Positions 14,625-22,660 of a stretch of DNA of 26,475 bases are shown piece by piece (position 1 is the first letter of the stretch; each line of letters starts with the position of its first letter). The position numbers were made by a program, and so were the translations under genes. The notes beneath the pieces were generated by a model. That model had not been told where the DNA came from, searched no databases, and saw only the letters and a list, made by a program, of their open reading frames with translations. The DNA lies in assembly GCA_964489405.1 (NCBI GenBank), contig CAZAYL010000015.1, forward strand, positions 1 to 26,475, read 5' to 3'. The stretch comes from CAKVOD01 sp964489405 (GTDB lineage Bacteria > Bacillota > Clostridia > Christensenellales > UBA1242).

Positions 14625-15932
14625 TTATTTTTTTGATTTTTTCTTTAATTTTAACAAAGAATCATTGCATTTTTGGATGATTTCATCAACATTTATCCCG
14701 TTAAAGTAACCATTCTCATACAAAATCTCCCCATTAACCATTGTCATCTTAACATTTCGAGTGTCGCATGAATACACAACATTTGAAATCGCATTTGTAT
14801 CATAGATAGGTTGCATATTTATTTCTTTTGTATCAATTCTCACAAGGTCTGCTTTGTAACCCTCTTTGATAAGCCCTATATTATTTAGAGCACACGCCTT
14901 AGCTCCATTTATTGTTGCCATTTTTAGTGCTTGATTTGCTGGCACAATCCGTGGATCTTTATAATTTCCCTTTTGCAAAATAGAGGCAAGATATAGCTCT
15001 CTAAACATATTGATAGCGTTATTTGAAGCCACACCATCAGTCCCAAGACAAACATTGACCCCATTTGTTAAATAACTATATATAGGAGCAATTCCGCTAC
15101 CAAGCTTTAAATTGCTTGCTGGACAATGAGCAATTGAAACATCGTGTTGACGCAATATCGTATAGTCATCCTTATCAATGTGAACTCCATGCGCAATCAA
15201 ACATGGACGTTCAAAAAATCCAATATCTTCCAACAGTTGAACTGGTGTTTTGTTTTTTTTTGCAAAACACTCTCCCACTTCAGTTAGTGTTTCAGCCAAA
15301 TGAATATGTAATGGCAATTTAAAGTCGTTTGCAAAAATAACCGTATCTTCAAGTTGTTTTTCATCTAAAGTATAAATTGAATGAGCATAACCTATATAAG
15401 TAACTCGTTCGTTTGAATATTTTGTCATTAATTTATTTAACGTATCAGTTAAATAGTCTTTACGACTTTGTCCAATCGCACTTCCCGCATCCACTCCACA
15501 AACCAATCGTGTTCCAACATCAATATTCGCTTTTACAATTGCATCACTAAAGAAGTAACAATCTAGATTCGTTGTTATGCCAGATTGCAGTCCTTCAAGT
15601 AATCCTAAAATTGTTCCATAATACACATCTTCATATGTCAACCCTTTTTCTATTACAAACATATTGTCATAGAGCCATTCTTCAAGAGACACATCATCTT
15701 TTAACCCCCGAAATAAGGTCATTGCATTATGTGCGTGTGCATTAATAAACCCAGGAATCAAAATATCTCCATTAAAATCAATTTCACGTTCAGCGTTAAA
15801 AGAATGGCAAAATAAATTATTGTCATCCCCAATAAATGTTATAATTCCATTCTCAATACAAATTGTTTGCCCACAATCAATCGTATTTTCATCAAGATTT
15901 AATAAAGTTGCATTTTTAATCCTTATATTCAT
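14625..15932 (-). CDS. mtaD: Amidohydrolase, S-adenosylhomocysteine/methylthioadenosine deaminase type
   Basis: A metal-dependent deaminase of the amidohydrolase superfamily. The best match is the MtaD/SAH deaminase group, which converts adenosyl thioethers to inosyl forms. Zinc ligands are H66 and H68 (NAHAHN), H211 (PLHIHLAE, with catalytic E214), H248 (IAHGVH) and D299 (LGTDGVASNN). GLKDDVSLEEWLYDNMFVIE (76-95) and CPASNLKLGSGIAP (270-283) are typical of this group. Length 435 is normal. It lies 27 bases after the FAD protein gene with a GGAG site, so it may be cotranscribed. Chlorohydrolase relatives (TrzA/AtzA type) are the alternative. Confidence 0.88.
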   Translation of the reverse strand: MNIRIKNATLLNLDENTIDCGQTICIENGIITFIGDDNNLFCHSFNAEREIDFNGDILIPGFINAHAHNAMTLFRGLKDDVSLEEWLYDNMFVIEKGLTYEDVYYGTILGLLEGLQSGITTNLDCYFFSDAIVKANIDVGTRLVCGVDAGSAIGQSRKDYLTDTLNKLMTKYSNERVTYIGYAHSIYTLDEKQLEDTVIFANDFKLPLHIHLAETLTEVGECFAKKNKTPVQLLEDIGFFERPCLIAHGVHIDKDDYTILRQHDVSIAHCPASNLKLGSGIAPIYSYLTNGVNVCLGTDGVASNNAINMFRELYLASILQKGNYKDPRIVPANQALKMATINGAKACALNNIGLIKEGYKADLVRIDTKEINMQPIYDTNAISNVVYSCDTRNVKMTMVNGEILYENGYFNGINVDEIIQKCNDSLLKLKKKSKK

Positions 15933-15959
15933 AAAAACTCCATTATATGGGAAAGTATA

Positions 15960-17354
15960 CTATTTAGTATTTATTATTTTATCTGCAATATACAACCCGT
16001 GTGCTGCCGCGTGACTAAGACTACGCGTAAAGCCCCCACCATCTCCAATCGCATAAATTCTATTGCATCCATTTATTTCAAAATCATTTGTTTCAGGGCG
16101 TGTTGCATAGTACTTACATTCAATACCATAGAGCAAAGTATCCATATTTGCGGTTCCTGGCGCAATCTTGTCGAGTGCGTAAATGGTTTCAACAATATTA
16201 TCAAGTTGTCTTTTAGGCATACATAGTGCAAGATCACCCGGGACAGCTTCAAGCGTTGGAATTGTTGTAGATTCTTTTAACCTTTCGGGTGTTGTTCTAC
16301 GTCCTTTCACTAAATCGCCAAACCTTTGAACAAGTACACTTCCTCCGCTTATTTTATTTGCAAGCGAAGCAACATATCTAGCATATTCAATTGGCTCCTT
16401 AAATGGTTGAGTGAATGTACTTGTTGACAAAAGTGCAAAATTACTATTTTTTGTCTTCTTATCTTCCTGAGCATAACTATGCCCATTAATTGTTAGAACG
16501 CTATCTGTGTTTTCCATCACAACATATCCACGTTCGTTAAAACAAAACATCCTAACAACATCTCCGTATGTTTTTGTTCTATACCAAATTTTTGATTCGT
16601 AAATTTGCTTACTAAATTTTTCCCAAATAATTGACGGCAATTCAACGCGGACCCCAATATCAACCTGATTATTGTTGCATTCTACATTGTTTTTATCGCA
16701 CCAACTTCTAAAGTCTTGACTACCTGCGCGTCCAACCGCAAAAACAATATGCTTGCCTATCACTGAAACTTCAGTATTTTGATAATTAAACAAAACTGTA
16801 TTTGTATTTTTATCGACATCAAATACTTTTGCACGTGTCAAAATTGTTATTTTTGTCTTTAAATATTCAACCAATTTTAACATCGTATAGTAGTTATTAT
16901 CTGTTCCCAAATGCTTTAATTCTGCTTGCTTTAAATGCAAATCATACTGCAAACACTCGCGTTTGAGTTCGTCATTAGGATGAAAAACCTTAGTCGTTGC
17001 GCCAAATTCGACCAAAACATCATCCGCCTGCTTTATATATGATAGAACTGTTTCTTGTGGAAGAAAGTCAGTTAACCACCCACCATATTCAGTCCCAATG
17101 ATATACTTTCCATCGCTAAATGCACCTGCACCTGCCATTCCACTCATAATAGCACAATTTGCACACTTAAAACACCCCCCCTTGCCTTTATTGATTGTTA
17201 TTAAAGGACATTTTCTATCTGCCAAGTCATTGCCTTTTTCCAAAAGCAAAATCTTTAACTTGTCATTTGCTTTGCTTAACCTATATGCAGTCATTATTCC
17301 CCCAATTCCACCCCCGATTATAACAACATCATATTTTTCTAAAATACCGTTCAT
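15960..17354 (-). CDS. FAD-dependent dehydrogenase (COG2509-type)
   Basis: A 464-residue flavoprotein with an N-terminal Rossmann motif VVIIGGGIGGIMTAYRL (10-26). A Cys cluster follows: C49 and then C61-x2-C64-x2-C67 (KCPLI, GCFKCANC). It leads into SGMAGAGAFSDGKY, the mark of the uncharacterised FAD-dependent dehydrogenases of the COG2509 group. The C-terminal FAD site is IYAIGDGGGFTRSLSHAAAHG (about 436-456). The cysteines may bind a metal or Fe-S cluster, which is inference. It starts 32 bases after the topoisomerase A stop. The substrate is unknown. Confidence 0.85.
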   Translation of the reverse strand: MNGILEKYDVVIIGGGIGGIMTAYRLSKANDKLKILLLEKGNDLADRKCPLITINKGKGGCFKCANCAIMSGMAGAGAFSDGKYIIGTEYGGWLTDFLPQETVLSYIKQADDVLVEFGATTKVFHPNDELKRECLQYDLHLKQAELKHLGTDNNYYTMLKLVEYLKTKITILTRAKVFDVDKNTNTVLFNYQNTEVSVIGKHIVFAVGRAGSQDFRSWCDKNNVECNNNQVDIGVRVELPSIIWEKFSKQIYESKIWYRTKTYGDVVRMFCFNERGYVVMENTDSVLTINGHSYAQEDKKTKNSNFALLSTSTFTQPFKEPIEYARYVASLANKISGGSVLVQRFGDLVKGRRTTPERLKESTTIPTLEAVPGDLALCMPKRQLDNIVETIYALDKIAPGTANMDTLLYGIECKYYATRPETNDFEINGCNRIYAIGDGGGFTRSLSHAAAHGLYIADKIINTK

Positions 17355-17386
17355 ATTAACTCCTTTATTTTAGTATATTTAATAAA

Positions 17387-20218
17387 TTATGAATTGAATT
17401 TATAAATTGAACTAATTTTGTCTCCACTCTTATTTGCTGACAAACTTCTACCTTTCCCTTGCTTTTTATCAGGGAAAAATTCTTTAAAGTCGCGTTTTAT
17501 AAAGTTGTCATTCCCACTAAATTTCACAACATATATTGGTGTCAAATTCGTTACATCAGCAAAAATAATTTCATCGTTTTCGAGTATTGCAAAAACCTTT
17601 GAACCTTTCCGCCCTTTCTTGGACAATTCAATATTGCCAAGGTTGAAACGTTTACCAAACCCTTTCTTTGTCGCCAAAACAAGCTCTCCAATCATAGGAA
17701 TGCTTGACGCATAAACAACACCATCATTTTCACTTAGAGTGATGGCCTTAACCCCAAGACTAACTCTGCCTATTAAAGAGATTTCACTAAAATCGCAGTT
17801 TAGTGCAAGCCCTTGTTTTGTAATCATCAAAAGAGTTTCTCCTTTAATCACCTTGCACACATTAACAACCGAATCCCCTTCCCTTAACTTCATCGCTACA
17901 TATAATTGCTTTGAAAGGGAATACTCAGAAAGTTTAGTTCGTTTTGCCATTCCTTGTTTTGTAACAAATAGCAATTCGTCATCGCTCTTGTCATCAATTT
18001 CAAACATAGAAACAAATTTTTCGTCAACATCAAGTTCTTTGCAAACGGAACGCAAACTTGTCCCTTTATCGCGCCACTTTACTTCCTTTAAATCTTCGAC
18101 GTTAATTTTGACAGCATTACCCTTGTTAGTAAATGCCACAAGAGCCTTATCTGTTGTTGTTTTTAAAATATTATAGTTGAGTTCACTTTCTGTAATTTGT
18201 GGCGTATATTCCTTGATTGTTGTTTCAAAATGTTTTGGTTGCATTCTCTTAATTGTGCCATTTTGAGTCAAAGAAACATACGTATCTTCAACGACCTTGT
18301 TTGCCTCAAGAATGCTATCAACGTCAATTTCGTTAAACGCTTTTACAATTTTCGTCATTCGTGGCATATTATGTCGACGTTTAATTTCAAGCATTTCTTC
18401 TTTTATTGTTTCAAGTTGGAGTTTCTTTGAATTGAGAATAGCAGTCAATTTTTGAATTAAAGTTCTCAGCTCTGTCATTTCTTGTTCAATCTTATACACT
18501 TCAAGGCTTGTTAGTCGTGCAAGTCTCATATCCAATATTGCTTGCGCTTGCTTATCTGAAAGTAAAAATCTCTCACGTAAGCGTTCCTTGGCTTCCGTCG
18601 TTGATTTACTAGTCTTTATAATTTGAACAACTTCATCAATATTAACAATCGCAATATGCAATCCCTCTAATATGTGAAGACGCTCTTTTGCATTATTTAA
18701 GTCAAATCTTGTTCGACGAATAATAATTTCTATTTGATAATTGAGATAATACTTCAAAATTTGCATCAAACTTAATTGTTTTGGTTTACCGTCGGCAATT
18801 GCAACCATATTAATACCAAAACTTGACTGCAAATCGCTATATTTAAACAATAAATTCAATATGTCATTAGGGTTATACCCCGCTTTAACTGTAATAACTG
18901 CACGCATCCCTTTTCTATCTGATTCATCTTTGATGTCTTGTATCCCCAAAAGAACACCTTTTTTATCTTCGCGAATATCCGCAATTTTTGCAAGCAATGT
19001 TGCTTTGTTCTTTTGGTAAGGTATTTCGCTAATAACAATATTTGTTTTACCAGCGCCAGCATCTTCGAAAGCGGTTTTTGCTCTAACAAGAATTTTGCCA
19101 CGCCCAGTTTCGTATGCTTGATAAAGTTCATCTGTCGAAATAATCCCCCCTGTTGGGAAATCGGGCCCTTTGATAATCTTCATCATCTCTTTAAGCGTAA
19201 TGCTTGGGTGTTCAATTAAAGCGACAACACCATCAATGACTTCATTTAGATTATGTGGTGGAATATTGGTTGCAAGTCCAACTGCAATACCCATTGCTCC
19301 ATTGACCAATAAATTGGGGAATCTTCCTGGTAATGTGTCTGGTTCTTTCAGTGAGTCATCAAAGTTAAAACTCCAATTGACTGTGTCTTTCTCTATATCG
19401 CGCAAAAGGTCTAGTGCAAGAGGGGCAAGTTTTGCCTCGGTGTATCTCATTGCTGCCGCGCTATCGCCGTCAATAGAACCAAAATTTCCGTGTCCTTGGA
19501 CGAGAACACCACGCATATTGTATGGTTGTGCCATACGCACCATAGCGTCGTACACTGATGTATCCCCATGTGGATGATATTTACCCAAACAGTCACCAAC
19601 TACTTTAGCACATTTGCGATATGGCTTGTCGGGTGTCAATCCTTGTTCAATCATAGTATAAAGTATTCTTCTTTGGACGGGCTTTAGTCCGTCTTCAACT
19701 CTTGGCAATGCCCTATCTAGCAAAACAAATTCACTATATGGAATCATTGAGTTGTGCAAAACTTCATCAATTGACTGTATTTGATATCCGCTATGCCCGT
19801 CATCATTTTTTTTCGCCTTTTTGTTCTCGGTATTTTCGTAATCCATTCTACTACTCATTTGCTCCTTTACGTTTTCTACTTCAATTTTTCTCACTGACTG
19901 CGAGTCGCACATTTCCATTAAAATATTTTTATCTTCAAAATTTTCTTTGATATACCTATTTTTTTCATATTCATCATTTGAAATTTCTTTAATATTTTCT
20001 TGATTTGATATTTTATTACTATTTTCACTTTCGCATTTTTTTGTATTAATAGAACTTAAATAATCTTGTTCAAAAATGCTGTACTGCCCTTCGCATGGTT
20101 CATTGTCTATTCCGAGTTCTTCATTAGGTTCTTCCCTTGTAGGAAGTTCAAAAATAGACATTTGTCCATCTATTGGGTCATTTCTTAACTCATCATCGTT
20201 CTCGTCGTCGTCAAACAA
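17387..20218 (-). CDS. gyrA/parC: Type IIA DNA topoisomerase subunit A with acidic N-terminal extension
   Basis: The DNA breakage-reunion subunit of gyrase or topoisomerase IV, 943 aa. The catalytic domain begins near residue 150 (SIDEVLHNSMIPYSEF). Y259 in AAMRYTEAKL is the active-site Tyr, and the quinolone-site region HPHGDTSVYDAMVRM is at 215-229 (Thr where E. coli GyrA has Ser83). The C-terminal beta-pinwheel has about six blades, but the blade-1 GyrA box (QRRGGKG) is absent; only a weak KKGRKG occurs in a late blade. WRDKGTSLRSV resembles the ParC pattern. Residues 1-150 are a unique acidic extension holding QMSIF (19-23) and QYSIF (45-49). The start is TTG with AAAGGAG ten bases before. 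Partner subunit B lies upstream. Confidence 0.93.
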   Translation of the reverse strand: MFDDDENDDELRNDPIDGQMSIFELPTREEPNEELGIDNEPCEGQYSIFEQDYLSSINTKKCESENSNKISNQENIKEISNDEYEKNRYIKENFEDKNILMEMCDSQSVRKIEVENVKEQMSSRMDYENTENKKAKKNDDGHSGYQIQSIDEVLHNSMIPYSEFVLLDRALPRVEDGLKPVQRRILYTMIEQGLTPDKPYRKCAKVVGDCLGKYHPHGDTSVYDAMVRMAQPYNMRGVLVQGHGNFGSIDGDSAAAMRYTEAKLAPLALDLLRDIEKDTVNWSFNFDDSLKEPDTLPGRFPNLLVNGAMGIAVGLATNIPPHNLNEVIDGVVALIEHPSITLKEMMKIIKGPDFPTGGIISTDELYQAYETGRGKILVRAKTAFEDAGAGKTNIVISEIPYQKNKATLLAKIADIREDKKGVLLGIQDIKDESDRKGMRAVITVKAGYNPNDILNLLFKYSDLQSSFGINMVAIADGKPKQLSLMQILKYYLNYQIEIIIRRTRFDLNNAKERLHILEGLHIAIVNIDEVVQIIKTSKSTTEAKERLRERFLLSDKQAQAILDMRLARLTSLEVYKIEQEMTELRTLIQKLTAILNSKKLQLETIKEEMLEIKRRHNMPRMTKIVKAFNEIDVDSILEANKVVEDTYVSLTQNGTIKRMQPKHFETTIKEYTPQITESELNYNILKTTTDKALVAFTNKGNAVKINVEDLKEVKWRDKGTSLRSVCKELDVDEKFVSMFEIDDKSDDELLFVTKQGMAKRTKLSEYSLSKQLYVAMKLREGDSVVNVCKVIKGETLLMITKQGLALNCDFSEISLIGRVSLGVKAITLSENDGVVYASSIPMIGELVLATKKGFGKRFNLGNIELSKKGRKGSKVFAILENDEIIFADVTNLTPIYVVKFSGNDNFIKRDFKEFFPDKKQGKGRSLSANKSGDKISSIYKFNS

Positions 20219-20346
20219 GTTCGTCTTTCTCCTTTGCTTTTAGATTGTATTGCACAATATGCTCAATTAAATTTTAGATATTAAAAATAGTAATAATAAA
20301 ATTAATTTTTGATATATTTAAATAAAAACATACAAATAGTAGAACA

Positions 20347-22311
20347 TTATTTGTTTTTTATTTTTTCAAATTCGTCTGGTTGCTTATTAAAGTTTGCAAA
20401 TTCAGATATATATTGCTTTCTCGAATCAATATCATCTCCCATAAGCGTTGTAATCATTTTTTCTGCTTCCGCAACATCTTCAATAGTAACTCTAATCATT
20501 GTGCGATTCTTTGGCTCCATAGTAGTCTCCCAAAGTTGTTCCGGATTCATTTCCCCAAGACCTTTATATCTTTGCACATCGTACCCTTTGCCAAAACTAT
20601 TTGCTATTTCTCTAAGTTCGCTATCACTATAGGCGTATCTTACTTCATTCTTTTTTGCAATTTTATACAATGGTGGAACACCTATATACACGTGTCCATC
20701 AATCACAAGTTGTCTCATATAGCGGTAGAAAAATGTCAACAGTATTGCCCTTATATGTGCGCCATCTTGGTCTGCATCAGAAAGTATAATAACTTTGTCA
20801 TATTTTAAATCTTTGACATTGAAGTCATCTCCAATTCCTGCACCTAATGCAGTAATTATCATCCTTATTTCTTCATTTTGCAAGACTTGCTCAAGACGTT
20901 TCTTTTCAACATTTAAAGGTTTGCCACGCAATGGCAAAATTGCTTGAAATGAACGGTCACGCCCTTGTTTAGCACTACCACCAGCACTATCACCTTCAAC
21001 TATAAACAATTCATTAATCTTTGCATTTCTTCCACTACAAGAAGAAAGTTTACCAATCAATGCAGTTGCTTCAAGACTATTCTTTGCACGTGTGAGTTCT
21101 TTTGCCTTTTTACTAGCAATCCTTGCGTGAGCAGCGACTTTCCCTTTATTAATGACCGCTTCAAGCGTTTTTTTGGTATCTGCCTTTTCCATTATTGCAA
21201 GCAAGTGAGTATAAACAAGATTTTCTACTTCAGTTTTTGCTTCAGGATTGCCAAGTTTTGTTTTAGTTTGACCTTCAAATTGCACATTTTTCATTTTGAC
21301 TGACAAAACTGCGGTCAGTCCCTCGCGGTAATCTTCGCCCATAAGGTTAGCTTCTTTATCTTTCAAGAACCCTGCCTCACGTCCTGCATCATTCAAAACA
21401 CGCGTAAGGGCGGTTCTAAATCCTGTTTCGTGCGTTCCGCCTTCCGATGTCGAAATGTTATTTACATAACTAAAAATATTTTCAACATATGTGTCTGTGT
21501 GTTGCAATGCACACTCAATCTTTATTTTGTCAGATTGTGCTTCAAAATATATAGGAGAACTATAAAGTGCATTCTTCCCTTCATTGAGATACTTTACAAA
21601 ATCTTTTATTCCATTATCAAATTTATATGTCTTACTTAAATATGTCCCGTTTTCATTTTTAACATTTTCGTCAATTAATTCAATTGTAGCACCCTTATTT
21701 AAATATGCGTACTCCTTAAGACGTTTTGCAATCATATCAAAATTAAAGTTGATTGATTCAAAAATTCGTGCGTCGGGCTTAAATTTAACAAATGTGCCTG
21801 TGCCATTTGTCGCCCCTAAGCAACGCAATGGACTTTTGACAGTTCCGCCAAGAATTTTACCTTTTTCATTAGGAACGGAGTTAAAAACAATTTTATATTT
21901 CTTGCCATTTTTGCAAGTGATAACTTCAAGCCATTCACTGAGTGCATTTGTAACCGACGCGCCAACTCCGTGCAAACCACCCGAAAAATTGTAATTGTCA
22001 TTGTTGAATTTACCCCCTGCGTGCAACTGTGTAAAAACCACTTCAACGCCAGAAATCCCCAATTGTGGGTGTTTGTCAACAGGTATACCGCGCCCATTGT
22101 CTTGAACAGAAATTGAACCGTCCTTGTACATCTTGACAACAATTTTATCCCCATAACCATTGGCAATTTCGTCTATGGAGTTATCAACAATTTCCCAAAT
22201 CAAGTGGTGGAGTCCCTTTGAACTCGTCGTCCCAATATACATTCCTGGGCGCAAGCGAACTGCTTCTAGTCCCTCCAAAACCACAATATCTTTTGAATTA
22301 TACTCTTTCAA
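20347..22311 (-). CDS. gyrB/parE: Type IIA DNA topoisomerase subunit B
   Basis: The ATPase subunit pairing with the A subunit encoded 128 bases downstream. The GHKL ATPase has E40 and N44 (WEIVDNSIDE), D71 (DNGRGIP) and the lid GGLHGVG (111-117). FEGQTKTKLGNPEAK is at 346-359. The TOPRIM domain shows E439 (VEGDSAGG) and D512-x-D514-x-D516 (SDADQDGAH). Length 654 is typical. The sequence is GyrB-like over much of its length, but LPLRGKPLNVEKKR and the partner's lost GyrA box leave gyrase or topoisomerase IV undecided. The start is TTG with GGAGG six bases upstream. A promoter lies at 22341-22368. Confidence 0.95.
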   Translation of the reverse strand: MKEYNSKDIVVLEGLEAVRLRPGMYIGTTSSKGLHHLIWEIVDNSIDEIANGYGDKIVVKMYKDGSISVQDNGRGIPVDKHPQLGISGVEVVFTQLHAGGKFNNDNYNFSGGLHGVGASVTNALSEWLEVITCKNGKKYKIVFNSVPNEKGKILGGTVKSPLRCLGATNGTGTFVKFKPDARIFESINFNFDMIAKRLKEYAYLNKGATIELIDENVKNENGTYLSKTYKFDNGIKDFVKYLNEGKNALYSSPIYFEAQSDKIKIECALQHTDTYVENIFSYVNNISTSEGGTHETGFRTALTRVLNDAGREAGFLKDKEANLMGEDYREGLTAVLSVKMKNVQFEGQTKTKLGNPEAKTEVENLVYTHLLAIMEKADTKKTLEAVINKGKVAAHARIASKKAKELTRAKNSLEATALIGKLSSCSGRNAKINELFIVEGDSAGGSAKQGRDRSFQAILPLRGKPLNVEKKRLEQVLQNEEIRMIITALGAGIGDDFNVKDLKYDKVIILSDADQDGAHIRAILLTFFYRYMRQLVIDGHVYIGVPPLYKIAKKNEVRYAYSDSELREIANSFGKGYDVQRYKGLGEMNPEQLWETTMEPKNRTMIRVTIEDVAEAEKMITTLMGDDIDSRKQYISEFANFNKQPDEFEKIKNK

Positions 22312-22340
22312 GTTCTACCTCCAAGCACACAATATATTTG

Positions 22341-22368
22341 ATTATATCACAATTTTTGTATTTTACAA
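22341..22368 (-). promoter_or_regulatory. Extended -10 promoter of the topoisomerase B gene
   Basis: On minus, TTGTAA (22363-22368) and TATAAT (22341-22346) have a 16-base spacer, with TGTGA before the -10. The start would be near 22334, about 23 bases before the TTG codon. Confidence 0.65.
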
Positions 22369-22391
22369 ACTATTTTTTGCTATATTTACTT

Positions 22392-22424
22392 GACTTTTCA
22401 TTGGCTTTTCATCGACTTTGCATT
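22392..22424. repeat. Three tandem 11-bp repeats upstream of the topoisomerase B promoter
   Basis: Plus-strand units are GACTTTTCATT (22392-22402), GGCTTTTCATC (22403-22413) and GACTTTGCATT (22414-22424), each joined directly to the next. They sit about 23 bp upstream of the -35 box on the minus strand and repeat with nearly one helical turn, as protein-binding sites often do. Confidence 0.7.
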
Positions 22425-22606
22425 TTTGGGTTTTTACTCATAGAAACAACAAAAGTGTTAATCCTATTAATTCTCAAAGTAAATTCACTTTTGGGGCTCG
22501 ATGATTTAATTTGCGTTGAGAAAATTTTAACAATTTATTAAAATAAATTTTGCCACACAATTTGATGTAAACAAAATTTTCAATATAATATTAGAATTAT
22601 TATTGC

Positions 22607-22643
22607 ACAAAAAAAGCGTACCAAAGATTTTTTTTGACACGCT
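22607..22643 (-). terminator. Terminator of the transketolase gene
   Basis: On minus, AAGCGTGTC pairs with GGTACGCTT (two G-U pairs), followed by a run of T residues. On plus, the arms lie at about 22614-22622 and 22635-22643. It begins 17 bases past the stop codon. Confidence 0.8.
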
Positions 22644-22660
22644 TAAATTTATTGTTATAT

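Larger units (their letters stand above)
22312..22660. other. 349-bp intergenic region between transketolase and topoisomerase B genes
   Basis: It holds the transketolase terminator (22607-22643), the topoisomerase B promoter (22341-22368) and three 11-bp tandem repeats (22392-22424). A weak inverted pair, AAAAGTG near 22450 and CACTTTT near 22489, may form a hairpin. No open frame with a ribosome site was seen in the remaining A/T-rich sequence. Confidence 0.6.

Noticed and set aside
22392..22424. CRISPR array or replication-origin iterons
   Set aside because: Units are 11 bp with no spacers and no cas genes nearby; no DnaA-box cluster was seen beside them.
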